Source: Spiroplasma endosymbiont of Clivina fossor
Lineage (GTDB): Bacteria > Bacillota_I > Bacilli_A > Mycoplasmatales > Nriv7
NCBI RefSeq assembly: GCF_964031115.1
Contig: NZ_OZ035006.1
Location: 1,861,605 to 1,925,604 of the forward strand
Length of the DNA stretch: 64,000 nt
Reading direction: 5' to 3'
A model generated the notes under the pieces. That model was not told where the DNA came from, ran no database searches, and worked only from the letters and a program-made list of their open reading frames with translations. A program made the translations under genes and the position numbers. Shown here in pieces: positions 32,074 to 42,320 of the stretch. Position 1 is the first letter of the stretch, and the number at the start of each line of letters is the position of its first letter.

Positions 32074-32387
32074 TGTAGAAACCATATACATATGACAAGA
32101 TTTTGGTTTCTACAAACTTGCTTTTAATTAATAAATAAATACGAGCTCATTTATTTATTACAAGAAATATAAGGTTAAATTAATATTTATTATTTTTAGT
32201 TATGCCTTGTATTTTTTTGTGCCTTGTTGTTGATAAACTAAGTTTTTTAGTAAACGAAGTTTACTAACAAGTTATGTTAATTTAGTTTAAAGAAAGAGTT
32301 TAAAGAGAAATATATTGAACTAAGTTAAAAGACTAAGTTAAATATAACTAAGTTAATATAACTAAATATTGTAAGGGTGGTATGTAT
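32074..32387 (+). other. Left end and leader of unit III
   Basis: Non-coding. It holds TGTAGAAACCA and its inverse at 32104-32114 around TATGACAAG, a tight hairpin TTAGTAAAC-GAA-GTTTACTAA (32247-32267), and four ACTAAGTTA-type direct repeats (32319, 32332, 32347, 32361) just before the first gene. No gene is seen. Confidence 0.55.
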
Positions 32388-32720
32388 ATGAGAAATATTG
32401 AAAATATTTTTTTAAATACTGAAAAATATCTTTTGAAAGAAACGCAAAATGCAGTACTTATTAAAGCACCAGCAATTCCCTGATTGTATGAATCTACTGG
32501 TATTTGGTTTTCAAAACGATTTGTTTATAAAGGAAAATATGAGAATTCTATTTGTATCGGAATAATTAAAGATGGTGAGTATCAGTTGGTTTTAGTTAAT
32601 AATAAGAAAGGTCAAGAATCTAGTTTGATTTTAGGTCATGAGTTGTTAGGTTTTTTTGTTGCGGAGAAAGAGATTGCTAAAAAGGATGTAAGTTTTAATT
32701 ATTTTAAAAATTCATTTTAA
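32388..32720 (+). CDS. Plectrovirus small conserved protein, unit III
   Basis: 110 residues, homologue of 19740-20066 (MRNIENIFLNTEKYLLKETQN, IGI replaced by TGIWFSKRFVYKGKYENS, LLGFFVAEKE). The ATG at 32388 is chosen over 32382 because it aligns with the other phages and gives AAGGGTGG a workable spacing. Function unknown. Confidence 0.75.
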
Positions 32721-32803
32721 AGGTGTTTTAAGGCATTTTAAGAATAGAGGTAAAGAAAAATATTATAGTTTAAAAAAATTTAGGTTGGTTTTTAAGGTGT
32801 TTA

Positions 32804-32834
32804 AACGGTGCGGAAAGCGTATGCTCCGCCCGTT
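32804..32834 (+). other. GC-rich hairpin in the unit III intergenic region
   Basis: AACGG-T-GCGGA pairs with TCCGC-CCGTT: ten base pairs with one bulged T and a 10-base loop in DNA that is otherwise about three-quarters A+T. It lies in the 202-base gap between the first two genes. Candidate packaging signal or replication structure; not a terminator, as no T run follows. Confidence 0.5.
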
Positions 32835-32922
32835 AATTATCAATGTTAGTTTGAGTTATTTAACTAAGTTATTGCATTTTTTGATTTAATGTAGTAAAAA
32901 AATTAATTTTGGAGTTTTAGAA

Positions 32923-33117
32923 ATGAAAATGTGAGTTAGTGTGGATGAGCCTGGCAAAGATTATTGTCAAGAGTTTATATATTCTATTAATAAAAAAACC
33001 GGATTAGAACAAAAAATTTGAGCGTCTAAATCTGCAGTTGATTCTGTTAGAACTGATTTAGTTGGTGATAATTGACTTTGTTTTGATTTTGTTGAACATA
33101 ATTGTTTAAAAAAATAA
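32923..33117 (+). CDS. Small protein of unit III, unknown
   Basis: 64 residues, soluble, negatively charged and Trp/Cys-containing (MKMWVSVDEPGKDYCQEF). It has no counterpart in prophages I and II. RBS TGGAG. No recognised domain. Confidence 0.55.
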
Positions 33118-33147
33118 ATTAATTAGAAAATTAAGGAGAAAAGAAAG

Positions 33148-33360
33148 ATGAGTATATTTGGATTAGTGTTTTTTACGATTTTAACATTATTACTAGCATA
33201 TTATATTGCGGTTAATATTTATCGGTTTTTTAAAGATAAAAAGAAATACGGTAGTGAAGCAAAACAGTTGCCAAAAGATTTTACTTATTCACAACGAATA
33301 TTTATTGCAAAGTTTAAGCGAAATTTATTAGAACAAGATGAAAAAGAAATTAAAAAGTAG
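33148..33360 (+). CDS. Plectrovirus small membrane protein, unit III
   Basis: 70 residues: N-terminal membrane helix and FTYSQRIFIAKFKRN, which matches FTKDEKVFIARFEEW of prophage I (20069-20290) in place and pattern. RBS AAGGAGAA. Confidence 0.7.
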   Translation: MSIFGLVFFTILTLLLAYYIAVNIYRFFKDKKKYGSEAKQLPKDFTYSQRIFIAKFKRNLLEQDEKEIKK

Positions 33361-33369
33361 GTTTAGAAA

Positions 33370-33519
33370 ATGTTTAAAAAAATAATTATTGAATTAATTG
33401 AATTAATTTACCCAACTGCTGATTTACCACCCCAAGTTGTATTTTTGTTTTCAATTTTAATAATTGTAATGTTGTTTTCGGCCATTATTTTTCTACTCTT
33501 TTGACCTTTTAAGCGGTAA
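33370..33519 (+). CDS. Plectrovirus small membrane protein, unit III
   Basis: 49 residues with one membrane helix; LPPQVVFLFSILIIVML corresponds to MPAQVAFIAGLIIIITF of prophage I (20290-20451). Same gene order. Confidence 0.65.
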
Positions 33520-33524
33520 TTATT

Positions 33525-33755
33525 ATGTTTTTAGTTGCTTGAAAAGATTTAGATTGAGAAATGACAAAATTGTATTTTTGAGATTTATTTATCCAAATTA
33601 CAACTATTCCGGCGTGAGTTTCTGGTAAAGAAATTAATTTAACCAAAGAACCACTTTGACTTTTAATAGCAAATATTGCCTTTTGAATGGTATTAGTATT
33701 CACTGTCTTATTTATGGTTATTTTATTTTATAAGGTTAAATCATATTTTGTTTAG
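33525..33755 (+). CDS. Plectrovirus small membrane protein, unit III
   Basis: 76 residues. FWDLFIQITTIPAWVSGKEI and the following PLWLLIANIAFW are nearly identical to prophage I (20455-20685), while both ends differ. The unusual conservation of this block against a diverged background suggests a contact with another virion or host component. Confidence 0.75.
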
Positions 33756-33770
33756 AAAGGGGGTGATTAT

Positions 33771-34013
33771 ATGTTAATAAATTTCTTAGTAGAAGGAAAT
33801 ACACCAGGAGTAATTACTGGTGAACAAGCGGTTAATAACTTATGAAAAGCATTAATTAAAGCATTTGCTAATATTTGAACTGATATTATTGGTGGTAATA
33901 TGCCAAATGTCGTTAATTTCTTTGCTACATATTGAGTTTTCTTGCTTGGCGTGATTATTGGTTTATTTTTAATCGCTTTCAAAATGTTTGAAAAATTAAT
34001 GCCTGGCAGATAG
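33771..34013 (+). CDS. Plectrovirus major coat protein, unit III
   Basis: 80 residues; same layout as the prophage I coat (20851-21096) with NMPNVVNFFATYW, one membrane helix and FKMFEKLMPGR. About half of the residues differ. RBS AAAGGGGGTGAT, again the strongest in the unit. Confidence 0.8.
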
Positions 34014-34044
34014 TAATAAAAATAAAGAAAGTGTGATTTAAGTG

Positions 34045-35034
34045 ATGTTATTGTTTAAAAAAATAAATTTAAGATTATATGATTTTGTCGCTTTAAATCG
34101 CACTTTATTTATTATTGCGTGATTCTATGGTGCGATTTTGTATTATTATAATCCTCAAAGTTGACGAATGTTATTTGATATTATTTATTTATTAATTGCT
34201 TTGTATATTTTATATACTAAAATTTCTCATTTTTTTGCTCGTCGTAGTTTTATTAATTTCTTATTAAATTCACCTTTAAATTTAGTAATTGGTGCCTTAG
34301 GAACCGGAAAAACCGCTTTAATGGTTTTAGCTTCTTACTTATTAAGTGGTTGAAAAACGATTTCTACTTTTCCGATTACGGATAAACAAATGCTTTCATT
34401 AGGGCATATGTCTTTATTAGATTATAATTATCCGATATTAGAAGAAAAGCATTTGCTGTTATGAGATGAAACTAACTTATTTTTAGAAGGAACTGACTAT
34501 AAAGAAAATGATAGAGTAACCCAAGGTTTACAAGAATATTTCGCTTCGGCTCGCCAATTTACCCATATCGTATTAGCAAGCGGACAACGAGCTGAACATA
34601 TATGAGTTAAAGTTCGTGATATTGCGAATTCAATAATTGTTGGCATTAGAAAAAAACCGGTTAGTATTTTCCGACCCTATTTGCAAGTTGTTTATGGCAC
34701 TTTTAAATCGGTAAGCGAATACGAACAATGACGATTAACTCTAATTAATGCAAAAAATGATAAAAAAGGTCGCAAAATCAAGTATCGTAGCATTCCGGAA
34801 TTAGATATTTATTTCTTTAAATTGAAAATTCCGATGTCAATTTTAAATCTTTATGATAATAAATATTTATCATTCTTGCGTGAATTAAGTAATCGTGCTT
34901 TGAACGATAATTATCAACATAAATTTTGAAATGATAATGTAATGGATATTGAAGCATTAGAATATTTAAAAATGGAAAAATTTAGTAAGATACTTACTAA
35001 GTTAAAAAATAATCTGAAGAAGAAAAACAAGTAA
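34045..35034 (+). CDS. Zot/pI-like phage assembly ATPase, unit III
   Basis: 329 residues: two N-terminal membrane segments, P-loop GALGTGKTA, LLLWDETNLFLEGTD, HIVLASGQRAEHIWVKVRD. Clear homologue of 21121-22104 with the same length. ATG at 34045 chosen; a GTG at 34042 is also possible. Confidence 0.85.
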
Positions 35035-35047
35035 AGGAGTTTAAAAA

Positions 35048-35374
35048 ATGGAAAACTTAGAAAAAATGGCTAGTTTGATTGGCGATATGTTTTATAAAGT
35101 TTTTGATTTAATTTGAACTTTAACCATTCCGGGAACAGATATTCGCATTATTATTTTTCCGCTAATTATGCTTGTAATAAATCTTGTAATTGGTGGTATT
35201 TTAGGTATTCATATTGAACGACCAAAAGTTGGTTTTCGTAAAAAATATCAAAAATCAGTTGCTAATTGAGGAGCAAAGAAAAAATCATCTAGTGGTCCAA
35301 TTAAGAAATTCAGTGGTAATAGTCCTAAAAATAGACCGTGAGTTAATCAACATGGACGGCGAATAAAAAGGTAG
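35048..35374 (+). CDS. Plectrovirus membrane protein with basic tail, unit III
   Basis: 108 residues; MENLEKMASLIGDMFYKVFD matches prophage I (22111-22395). One membrane helix, then a Lys/Arg/Ser-rich tail longer than in I. RBS AAAGGAG. Confidence 0.75.
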
Positions 35375-35383
35375 GTTTTTAAA

Positions 35384-35629
35384 ATGTTTAAATTGATAAT
35401 TTTATTTATTCTTGTTGCTGTTTTTTCTATTTTTGCTTTAAATGACTTTTTAGGTTTATGAGCCTATGTGCGTGAGGGTTTAGAATATTTTAATAAAGTT
35501 CTATCAAATAATATTAAAATTTTAGATTTGTTTAAACCAATGATAAGGTTATTTTCTCAACATCCGATTTTCCAAATTTTAGGAACGATTTGTATTTTAT
35601 CGACAATATATTTAATTTTAAGGAGTTAA
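35384..35629 (+). CDS. Plectrovirus two-helix membrane protein, unit III
   Basis: 81 residues; ILDLFKPMIRLFSQHPIF aligns with ILELFKPMARTFSQHPIF of prophage I (22398-22646). Hydrophobic at both ends. Confidence 0.75.
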
Positions 35630-35631
35630 AA

Positions 35632-36018
35632 ATGAAAAAATTAAAGAAAATATTAGGTATTAAATGATTTAAAAGCGTTTTAGGTTTTATACATTTTTTT
35701 ATTATACTTCATAGTGTTGTTATTATAATTTGAATATTTTTAACGGTCCTTCAAATTAAAGGGGATAAATTTTTTAAAGATTTTATACCATTAAATTTTC
35801 AAAGTGTATTTTTTAAGGTGTATTTTTGATTATTAATGGTTTATTTGTTAATGACAGTTGTTAAGTTAATTATTAAGCGTTTTTATTTTAATAAAGTAGT
35901 TAGAAAACATCAAAAAGAAGTTATTAATATTTCTGAATGTCCATTATATTATGAATATAAATTTTCTCATGCTTTTAAAGCAATAAAAGAGAGTTTTAAG
36001 TCGTGATGAGATGCATAA
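35632..36018 (+). CDS. Plectrovirus membrane protein, unit III
   Basis: 128 residues with two membrane helices (FIHFFIILHSVVIIIWIF and VYFWLLMVYLLMTVV) and a basic tail. It holds the position of the prophage I gene at 22651-23271 but sequence similarity is weak. The following gene starts 8 bases before its stop. Confidence 0.65.
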
Positions 36019-37885
36019 GATTATTTCTTGATTTATTATAATGTTTATTGGTTTGGTGCCATTAGGGGTGTTCTTTGATACAAAACAACCACCAAAACCT
36101 AATATGGAACAATCCTTTATGAAACGAGAAAAACGAGCTACAAATCCCAGTCAATGTGGTAATAGTTGTGAGTTAAAGTTTGCTAGTTTAAAAAACACTA
36201 AATTAATTCATCACGGTGATTATTGATTAGATATAAGTGAAAGTGGTTTTACCTGACCTAGTGATGTTGAGCTTGAATATCCTAACCGATTTCGTTTGTT
36301 TGGTTATAAAAACTGAATTTCTGCGTTTAATTTTTATAAAAAAAATGGAACATTACAATCTTTTAATACTCCTGGTAGTGGATTTAAAACAGATATTTAT
36401 ACTATATCAGAAATTGTCAATGTAAAAATTACAATTGGATTAGTGGATAAACTACACGATTTTAAACATTATATAACTTCATTCTCAGCGGAAATGCCCC
36501 CTTTACCAGAGAAAGATAACGAGCAACCGTTACCTACGGAAATAAATAAAAATGATGGCGAATATCAATATACTAAGTTTCAAGATAAACTTGATTATTT
36601 AATGATACAACGCCGAGATTTTGATAAATTTAATTACAGTTACTTATATTGAGTCCCTATTTTTAATTTCTTTGACGATAATTTTAAATATATGAGTGAA
36701 ATTTCAATTAAATTAAATGGTTTTAAACAAAATAGTAAATTTAATTTAAGTCGCAAAAATTCATATCCTAAACCTGATATGATGCAAAAAGTTATTTTTA
36801 GAGAACTTTCCTTTTCTAGTTTTGGTGATGTTATTACTATAAAAACTGAATATGGTAGCATTATGGGTAATAATGAGTTTTTAGAAAATGGTAAATCACT
36901 TTGAAAATCTGGCTCGCGAACAAGTTTTGGAATAGATTTTATCAATACTTTTTTTGGACAAGTTAATTATTATGGTAATACCTTCCATTTTTTACGCTAT
37001 GATGATAAATTAAAAGTTGATTTTAAAGATTTTATGCTTTATTACCAAAAAGATTTAACTATTGATTTTATTAATGGTTTATTTAACAAAATTTATAAAG
37101 TTTTAGGTGGTTTTTTCGTACAATTCTTTTATGCGAGTTTTGATACAGATGCCTCTACTTATGTAGAATTAGATTACAAAGGAATGCAACAAATTCCTAA
37201 AAATGTTTTACAAATGGGCTTTTTCTATCGTTCCTTAATTACTTTTTATCCCAAACAGTATTTAATTAACTTTGGTTCAACAATGGAAAATAGTAAGAAT
37301 ATGATTTTTCGTTCCTATTTCTTTGTTAAAGATAAACAAATTGCCAATGGTTTTAATACTGGTAAAAGTTCTTATCAAATAGATTTTAATGTGTTAAAAG
37401 CATATGATAATCAATTATGGAATATTACTAGCAATAAATTGCATTTTTACAATGCCAAAGTTGATGTCATGTATGGAATTAATATTTTTACACTAACTTT
37501 CCCACTATATAAAAAGAAAAACGAAAGCACTGAATATTATTATTCTTTATACGATTTTAACATTTTGAATTCAACAGCTTTTATTGGTGGCGGAATAAGC
37601 GGAAATATGGATGACTTAATTCCTACACCCAATTGTTCTTATTGAGGTTTATTTAGTGCCATATCGTGTGGCATTCAACACGCTTCTGTTAGTGTGTTAA
37701 ATTGATTACTTGGTCTTTCTGGAATTAATCTTTTAATTCGTCCTCTTGCTGATATTGCCAAAACAACAATTAATTTTACGAAAACTGCTTTCCCAGTATT
37801 TGAAGTTATTCCGGCATTTCAGATGTTATTTGAATTTGTAGTGCCCTTAGCAATTTTGCTAATGATATTAAAAAAGTTTTCTTAA
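36011..37885 (+). CDS. Plectrovirus attachment-type protein, receptor-domain type 3
   Basis: 624 residues: signal peptide (IISWFIIMFIGLVPLGVFF), a basic KREKRATN motif near residue 40, a variable domain (LIHHGDYWLDISESGFTW and on, about residues 58-160), the conserved body beginning YLMIQRRDFDKFNYSYLYW, and a C-terminal membrane anchor. The variable domain is unrelated to those of prophages I and II and is repeated in the lipoprotein at 37939-38358. ATG at 36011 overlaps the previous gene; an internal ATG at 36041 lies inside the signal peptide. Confidence 0.75.
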
Positions 37886-37938
37886 ATATTGCCATTATTT
37901 TTTATAATATAATTCCTTTGAAAGGAGGATTTTTCTTT

Positions 37939-38358
37939 ATGCGAAAATTTTTATTAGCTTTAAATTCAATTTGTGTAATGTTTATTTTTGGATGTAGTTC
38001 TAGTGTTTTTGAAAAAAAACTGCAATTTCCCAGTTTGAAGAAAACTAAATTAATTCATCACGGTGATTATTGATTAGATATAAGTGAAAGCGGTTTTACC
38101 TGGCCTAGTGATGTTGAGTTTGAATATCCTAACCGACTTCGTTTGTTTGGTTATAAAAACTGAATTTCTGCGTTTAATTTTTATAAAAAAAATGGAACAT
38201 TACAATCTTTTAATACTCCTGGTAGTGGATTTAAAACAGATATTTATACTATATCAGAAATTGTCAATGTAAAAATTACAATTGGATTAGTGGATAAACT
38301 ACACGATTTTAAACATTATATAACTTCATTCTTTGCTGAAATGCCTAATAAAAATTAG
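37939..38358 (+). CDS. Phage lipoprotein with copy of type 3 attachment domain
   Basis: 139 residues; lipobox FIFGC (Cys19). From about residue 32 it is almost identical to the variable domain of 36011-37885 (DNA 38033-38346 against 36185-36493), ending with FAEMPNKN. Strong RBS AAAGGAGG. Same place in the gene order as the lipoproteins of prophages I and II, but different domain type; see the finding on matched pairs. A terminator follows. Confidence 0.75.
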
Positions 38359-38377
38359 TAATTTAATAAATATTCTT

Positions 38378-38409
38378 GAAAATCGTATTAAAAAATACGA
38401 TTTTCTTAA
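38378..38409 (+). terminator. Terminator after the unit III lipoprotein
   Basis: GAAAATCGTATT and its perfect inverse AATACGATTTTC with a 4-base loop, followed by TTAATTT. It separates the structural operon from the transposase gene. Confidence 0.65.
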
Positions 38410-38427
38410 TTTAAGGAGTTTAAAAAA

Positions 38428-39510
38428 ATGAAATATATTATTTCCCAAGATGATTTAGCAGATTTAAAAGCAAAAATCCAAAGTTGACTAAGTGCTAATT
38501 GCCGTAATCCTTATTACTATAAAACTAAAAAACGCATTACTGCTTATTTAAATTTATGTACTTATTTCTATATTGAAGAAACTACTTTAACAAAACTTAT
38601 TAAAAAATATTTTAAGAATGCAACGAAAACCTTTTATCGTTGGGCACAAAAAATTATGACCGCTTATTATTCTGACAATTTAGATTTGTTATTGTTTAAA
38701 ACTACAAAACCACAAAATCTTAATTATCAATATAGTTTAAATTCTCGTGAAAAAGTATGTGATTTATATTTTGATTACAAAAATCTTCAAGCTGGCGGAA
38801 TGTGGTCTTTATTTAACAATTTAAAAATCGGTTTTCACGATGTCAAAAATTCAGAAGTTCCTAAAAATATCAAAACTTTTTATCGTTGAATTAAATCCGA
38901 CCCTCGTTGAAAAGAATTAAAACAAGAAATTAAGCAAACGAAATGCCATTTTAAGCGTTATGAAGTTTCAGATATTGGTCTTTTACAAATGGATGCTAAA
39001 ATTATTACCCCATCAAATTTTCCGGTTGATAAAAAATATTACATTTATGATTTCGTTGACGAAATGACACGCATAGTATTTGGTTATGTTTATGATAGTT
39101 TAGGAACCAATAACGCCATTAATGCCGTTCAAAGAGCAATGAAAGATTTTAGCGAACTTGGCATAACAATTAAACGCCTTCGTACTGATAATGCCCCTGA
39201 ATTTACTACTACTAATTGAAGTAATAAAAAAACATACAAAGTAAAAGAAAGGCCTTTTACAACCTTTCTTTCAAAGAACGGAATCGTTCACGAAACCACG
39301 CCGATTCGCTCACCACAATCAAATGGTAAAATTGAACGATTCCATCAACATTATACCAAATTATTTTATGCCAAGAATAAAAAACTAAATCAAAATAAAC
39401 TTCAGCACTTTTTAAACAAATATTATTACTTTTATAATTTTGAACGCCATCATTCATCTTTAAACAGTAAAACGCCTTTTCAAACATTGCAAAAATTTTT
39501 AACAAAGTAG
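38428..39510 (+). CDS. DDE (integrase-core) transposase of the plectrovirus
   Basis: 360 residues. Catalytic DDE core: Asp in LLQMDAKIITPSNF, Asp in LRTDNAPEFTTTN, Glu in SPQSNGKIERFHQHY, ending YNFERHHSSLNSKTP. This is the retroviral-integrase (rve) fold of IS3/IS30/IS481-type enzymes. SpV1 viruses are known to carry a transposase-like ORF; it is missing from prophages I and II. RBS AAGGAG. The TGTA...TACA ends and the 15-bp duplication of unit III fit a mobile unit moved by this enzyme. Confidence 0.85.
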
Positions 39511-39609
39511 TTTCTAGAAATTTGAATAATTATTTTTTTACAAAATATTTAACTTGTTATTCCAATTATGATTAAGGTGCTTGCTCCTAATAATATTTTT
39601 TATTAATTT

Positions 39610-42201
39610 TTATTTATTAACCTTACAATATATTTTTGCACTAATAAATGAACCTAAACCAATTACAAAACCTGATATACTACCAATAACTGTTCCCATA
39701 CCGGGAACAGCACTACCGATAATTGTGCCCCCCGCGGTTGATGGAATAACAGTACTTCCCCAAAGCACAAAATTATTATTACAAATATCGTTATTTTTAA
39801 TAGTTGAAATTGTTAACTTATTATCATCACTGTCACTATCTTCTGATGAATAATCTTTTTTCATCCAGGTATTATCACTTAATTTTTCATATCAAATTTT
39901 TTTATTAGCAAATTTTTCTTCGTCTGAAGAGTCCCCATCATTATTGTTATTAAAGTTATTTGTTAAAGAATTAATTGTATTATAATCTAAACTAAATTCA
40001 ATTTCAACTTCACCAAAATAATTTCTATTTCTATTATTAACTGATAATATTGCTATGTTAGTGTTCTCAAATCTAATATTTAAATCGCGAATATTTAAAT
40101 TATTTAAATTATTTCTAGCCATAATTTCATTAATAATTATACTGCCTCTTTCTTTTGGTTCGTGATACGGAAGTGTTCCGAGCTCTCTGTTTATAATTAC
40201 ATTGTTTAAATTTGATACCATTGTTCATTCTGGGTAAAATTCCACAAAAAAATTTATATCTATTTCCGGTTCAATACTATTGATTCTTATCTCCACTAAA
40301 TCTTCTGTTATATAATTTACTATGTTTATAGATTCTTTATTAACAATTAAATTAAAAATTTCATATAAATATTTTCTAATAACATTTATTAAATATTCAC
40401 GAGAATTATTTTTTATATTTCCAAAATTAATTAAATTATTTTGTAAACTTTCTAGTTTTAAAGAAGAAATTGAATTATTAATTGGTTCATTATTTCCGGA
40501 TAAATATTCTGATACATTTACAATTCCATTAGATTCATCAATTAATTCATCTAATTCATCGTCATTATCTTTTTGAATATGATTACTAAGGCCTGATGAA
40601 CCAACTTCCTCTAAATTTTGTTGAGTTTCTAAATTTTGATTTGATATATTTTCATCATTAGTATTAAATGCTACTCTAATTGACCCTCTATAGCGAAAAT
40701 TAATGTTTGAACCATAACTTCATCGATAAGCATTAATGGTAACAATTGCTGAATTTTCTGTAATACTACTTGGTGTTACATATAAATTTGATTCTGTTAG
40801 CAATTCAGAAGGAATATTATCAAAAGATCTGTTAATTTCAATTAATCTTGATAATATTTTTTGATAATTAATGTCTGTTATATTGCCTAAATTGGTTTTT
40901 TTAAAAAACGAAGATATATGCTTTTTATAGTTAGAAATTCTAAAATAACTAATACTTTTTTTATTATTTTTTTTATTATAAACCCCAAAATATTTAGGTG
41001 TATTTGTAATTTTTAATTTATTTATATTCCGATTTATTAATGTATCTACTATTTTTTTTTCATGATATGGTATTACTACCTTTAACACTCTTTGATTTGT
41101 TCCGCTTGTTCCTGGTTGTTCGCCAACTGACACTCTTTGATTTGTTCCGCTTGTTCCTGGTTGTTCGCCAACTGACACTCTTTGATTTGTTCCGCTTGTT
41201 CCTGGTTGTTCGCCAACTGACACTCTTTGATTTGTTCCGCTTGTTCCTGGTTGTTCGCCAACTGACACTCTTTGTGAAAACAAATTTTTATTAGCATTTT
41301 GTTGTATTATTGTATTTTGTAATATATTTATTTTTTTATTTTTTAAAATGAAATTTACATAAAAAACAACGCCAAACTGCTCTTGCAATTGATCAAGATT
41401 ATGATTTACTTGATTATATATTTTGGGCTCCCACTCAATTAATGCACCAAAATCCGTAATAGAATCATTAACAACTCTAATATTATTTCTTAAAAATGGT
41501 CTTATTCTTGAATCTTGATTGTTTATAACCGCATTAATTATATCTTCTTCTGAATTAGAATTTATCAAATTTAAATCTGTGTTTCTAACAATGTCATTTA
41601 ATAATCAATGATTGTGATTACTTATTTGTTGAACAATTTCTTCTATAGAATTAGAAGAAATATCGCTGTTAAAACTTGAATCATTATCACTGTCGCTTAA
41701 ATTATAAGTACCAATATATTCAATTTCATCTTCACTATCAGGAATAATAATATTATCTGCTATAAATATTACTCTAATTAGAACTGATTCATTTATGCAT
41801 CAGTCTAGAGAATTAGGATCATTATAATTACCACTATAAGTATAATGATGATTATTAATAGCATCTATTTGATTATTAGTTAGAGAAGAAAAATTAGTTA
41901 TTTCTATTAAAGCTTCATTATAAGTAACTTTTTTAATCTTAATTTTAACGCCATTATCTAAAAGTACTTTAAATTTTTCATTTTTGTTTAAAGCATCCTC
42001 TATTATTTTAACATCATTACTTTTTATGGAACCAATATAAACAATATTAGAACAACAAACATCAATAGTGTCATTATTTCTTTTATTTCTATTTAAAGTT
42101 TTTAAATTATTTTTTTCTGGAGTCGGAGCATTTCCGACAAGTAGTGGCATTTTACTTCCTACTATTATTATCACTCCTAAAATTTCTAGAAATTTTTTCA
42201 T
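39610..42201 (-). CDS. Large secreted repeat protein, cargo of unit III
   Basis: 863 residues in one frame with TGA as Trp. Signal peptide MKKFLEILGVIIIVGSKMPL, then NRNKRNND near residue 40. Acidic Ser/Asp-rich stretches follow (DSEDEIEY, NLSDSDNDSS). Four perfect 15-residue repeats QRVSVGEQPGTSGTN come near the middle. Modules of the pattern LITES..ENSAIVTI follow. Near the C-terminus is a Gly-rich hydrophobic segment (AGGTIIGSAVPGMGTVIG) like glycine-zipper membrane insertions. No homologue is recognised. The combination suggests a surface or secreted effector that can enter membranes. It is transcribed against the phage genes and lies inside the mobile unit. Confidence 0.7.
41086..41275 (-). 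repeat. Four perfect 45-bp tandem repeats
   Basis: Units begin at 41086, 41131, 41176 and 41221 and are identical at DNA level. They encode QRVSVGEQPGTSGTN in the cargo protein. A multiple of three keeps the frame, so the number can vary by slippage without loss of the gene. Confidence 0.95.
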
Positions 42202-42320
42202 ATTAATCAAATCCCTTTCATGAATTTTTACTAATTAATAAAATTTACCAAATAATCAACTACCTTTCTCCAAATTTTAATCTGTAATTTCTTCGCCTTG
42301 GAATTTCATTATAAATTATT
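42202..42320 (-). promoter_or_regulatory. Conserved promoter and leader of the cargo gene
   Basis: Upstream of 42201 the leader (TAAATTTTATTAATTAGTAA, then AAAGGGATTTGATTAAT before the ATG) is very similar to the leader of the toxin-like gene at 49286. A -10-like TATAAT lies near 42308-42313 on the minus strand in both at a similar distance. The -35 is not clear. Confidence 0.5.

Noticed and set aside
32059-32114. dif/XerCD-type integration site for unit III
   Set aside because: The TATGACAAG arms look only partly like XerD arms, and the 15-bp repeat is longer than a Xer core. A transposase with TGT...ACA ends explains more.
39610-39864. Separate class II bacteriocin gene from the Gly-rich segment
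   Set aside because: It is in frame with the upstream cargo coding sequence, has no own ribosome site, and the separation is only a TGA Trp codon.
41086-41275. Possible CRISPR array from regular repeats
   Set aside because: The units are directly tandem without spacers and lie in a coding frame; no cas genes are near.
41040-41294. Open frame on the plus strand over the 45-bp repeats, with repeated LTLFDLFRLFLVVRQ
   Set aside because: It is the antisense of the cargo gene repeats; it has no ribosome site and exists only because the repeat unit is divisible by three.
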